A DNA stretch of 31,064 nucleotides from a virus: the IMG/VR virus record IMGVR_UViG_3300036861_000376, positions 1 through 31,064 of that record. One strand, given 5' to 3'. Shown piece by piece: positions 30,324 to 31,064 of this stretch (its first letter is position 1; each line of letters begins with the position of its first letter). Both the position numbers and the translations under genes were made by a program. The notes below the pieces were generated by a model, which saw only the letters and a list, made by a program, of their open reading frames with translations, did not search any database and had not been told where the DNA came from.

Positions 30324-30896
30324 ATGCTTGCTGTTGACTTTGAGAAAGAAATCCGCTACAGCCGAATCACCCGCGACTTTGATCTCTACATCGATGGCCA
30401 ATACGTCGGCAGCCGATCGAGCTACCACGAAGCAGAGGTGGCCCTCGATGAAATTATCCTCGACAAGCTCACCCACGGCGACCACCTGACCGCCACCCAG
30501 CTCGACGGTGGCGACCCCGAGGCGGTCAATTGGTCGATCCGCGATATCCCCGACGAACCGCCACCGGATGACGCGCCAGGTTCTGACGATGAAAACGGCA
30601 CGCCGCATGCTCAGTATTCCACCGATGCATGCCCCTCATGCGGGGCTCAGCTCGACTGGCAAGGCCCCGGCCTGTGCGCTGTCTGTTGGGAGGCTAGTAA
30701 GGTACTCCCTGCCATCCGCTGGCTTCGCCCAAAACATTACCAGCGCTTTGCCCTCCACATTGGTCGCAGTCATCGCCGCCGCACACGCCGCAGCCGCAAA
30801 ACCCAGCTCGCCTACCTGCTGATGCGCTACCGCGTCAATCACTGCATCCCTCCACTCTTTCTGCGCGCCGACTTTGCCGCCCGCAAAGGCCTGTAA
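30324..30896 (+). CDS. Unknown protein with C-terminal zinc ribbon
   Basis: 190 aa with AAAGGAG 8 bases before ATG. Residues 1-50 are beta-then-helix (IRYSRITRDFDLYIDGQYVGSRSSYHEAEVALDEIILDKL), a fold-like block often seen as a small domain in phage early proteins. 75-98 is an acidic, Pro-rich linker. C103/C106 and C118/C121 (CPSCGAQL...LCAVC) form a zinc ribbon, and 145-165 is very basic (GRSHRRRTRRSRK), suggesting nucleic-acid binding. Second gene of the rightward operon. Role unknown. Confidence 0.7.
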   Translation: MLAVDFEKEIRYSRITRDFDLYIDGQYVGSRSSYHEAEVALDEIILDKLTHGDHLTATQLDGGDPEAVNWSIRDIPDEPPPDDAPGSDDENGTPHAQYSTDACPSCGAQLDWQGPGLCAVCWEASKVLPAIRWLRPKHYQRFALHIGRSHRRRTRRSRKTQLAYLLMRYRVNHCIPPLFLRADFAARKGL

Positions 30897-31064
30897 TTTG
30901 TAGAAAGGAGGCCCACCCATGCAGCGCCCGCCGTGCGGGGAACAGGTGACTCCCACGTCGTAGCCCTGGAAAGCGCATCGGATGAGAAAGGCGCAACCAC
31001 ACACCCCGTAAAACGCCAACCGAGGGGCCGGGCGTTAGGGTTGCCCGGCCCCACAATTACCACA
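30897..31064 (+). other. Right-edge intergenic stretch with mini-ORF and hairpin
   Basis: AAAGGAGG (30903-30910) precedes an ATG at 30920 that opens only a 13-codon frame ending TAG at 30961. Downstream a perfect 10-bp GC hairpin (31024-31033 with 31043-31052) has no U-run after it. It could be a leader-peptide attenuator or the start of an intergenic control region; the window ends here. Confidence 0.4.

Overview
The window is most of the late region of a tailed phage or prophage (siphovirus-like: HK97-type capsid, long tape measure protein), read almost entirely on the minus strand, so late transcription runs from about 28.1 kb down to 1. The DNA is GC-rich. A Thr/Pro stalk of the 'TPxPTxTP' kind in the protein at 28258-29115 is typical of Chloroflexota surface proteins, so a Chloroflexota host is the best guess; this is inference only. 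The left end cuts a tail gene; the right end carries the regulatory switch and the first rightward genes.

Layout, in order of late transcription. 30.9-29.5 kb: XRE repressor (minus) and a ribbon-helix-helix protein plus a zinc-ribbon protein (plus), fired from back-to-back promoters whose -35 boxes overlap. 29.1-28.2 kb: a membrane-anchored stalked surface protein, probably a moron. 28.1-25.4 kb: amidase endolysin, a receiver/HD-GYP c-di-GMP phosphodiesterase, a coiled-coil protein, a tail-anchored protein and two small membrane proteins (lysis module). 25.4-18.6 kb: terminase small and large subunits, portal, minor head protein, tail-completion genes, with two AT-rich free-standing GIY-YIG nucleases slotted between structural genes. 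18.6-14.1 kb: a structured RNA leader with terminator, a 954-residue protease/scaffold, major capsid protein. 13.8-8.8 kb: four glycosyltransferases, a GNAT acetyltransferase and a DegT aminotransferase in one overlapping operon, then a DUF1360 membrane protein. 8.8-1 kb: LamG protein, connector-like protein, putative tail tube protein with a beta-propeller, tail chaperone G/GT with a likely +1 frameshift, tape measure, and a truncated carbohydrate-binding-like tail protein.

The most unusual signal is a post-transcriptional cassette used twice. The major capsid gene and the putative tail tube gene each have a near-identical 5' leader and are each followed by the same structured RNA: a GC stem with compensatory changes in an inner hairpin, an invariant 8-nt loop able to pair with a downstream UGGAG, then a second hairpin holding the next gene's Shine-Dalgarno in its loop. 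I know of no named RNA family with this layout. Other points of interest are the segment shared by capsid and protease, the glycan island inside the virion operon, the phage HD-GYP enzyme, and an operator that occurs in opposite orientations before and at the end of the RHH gene.
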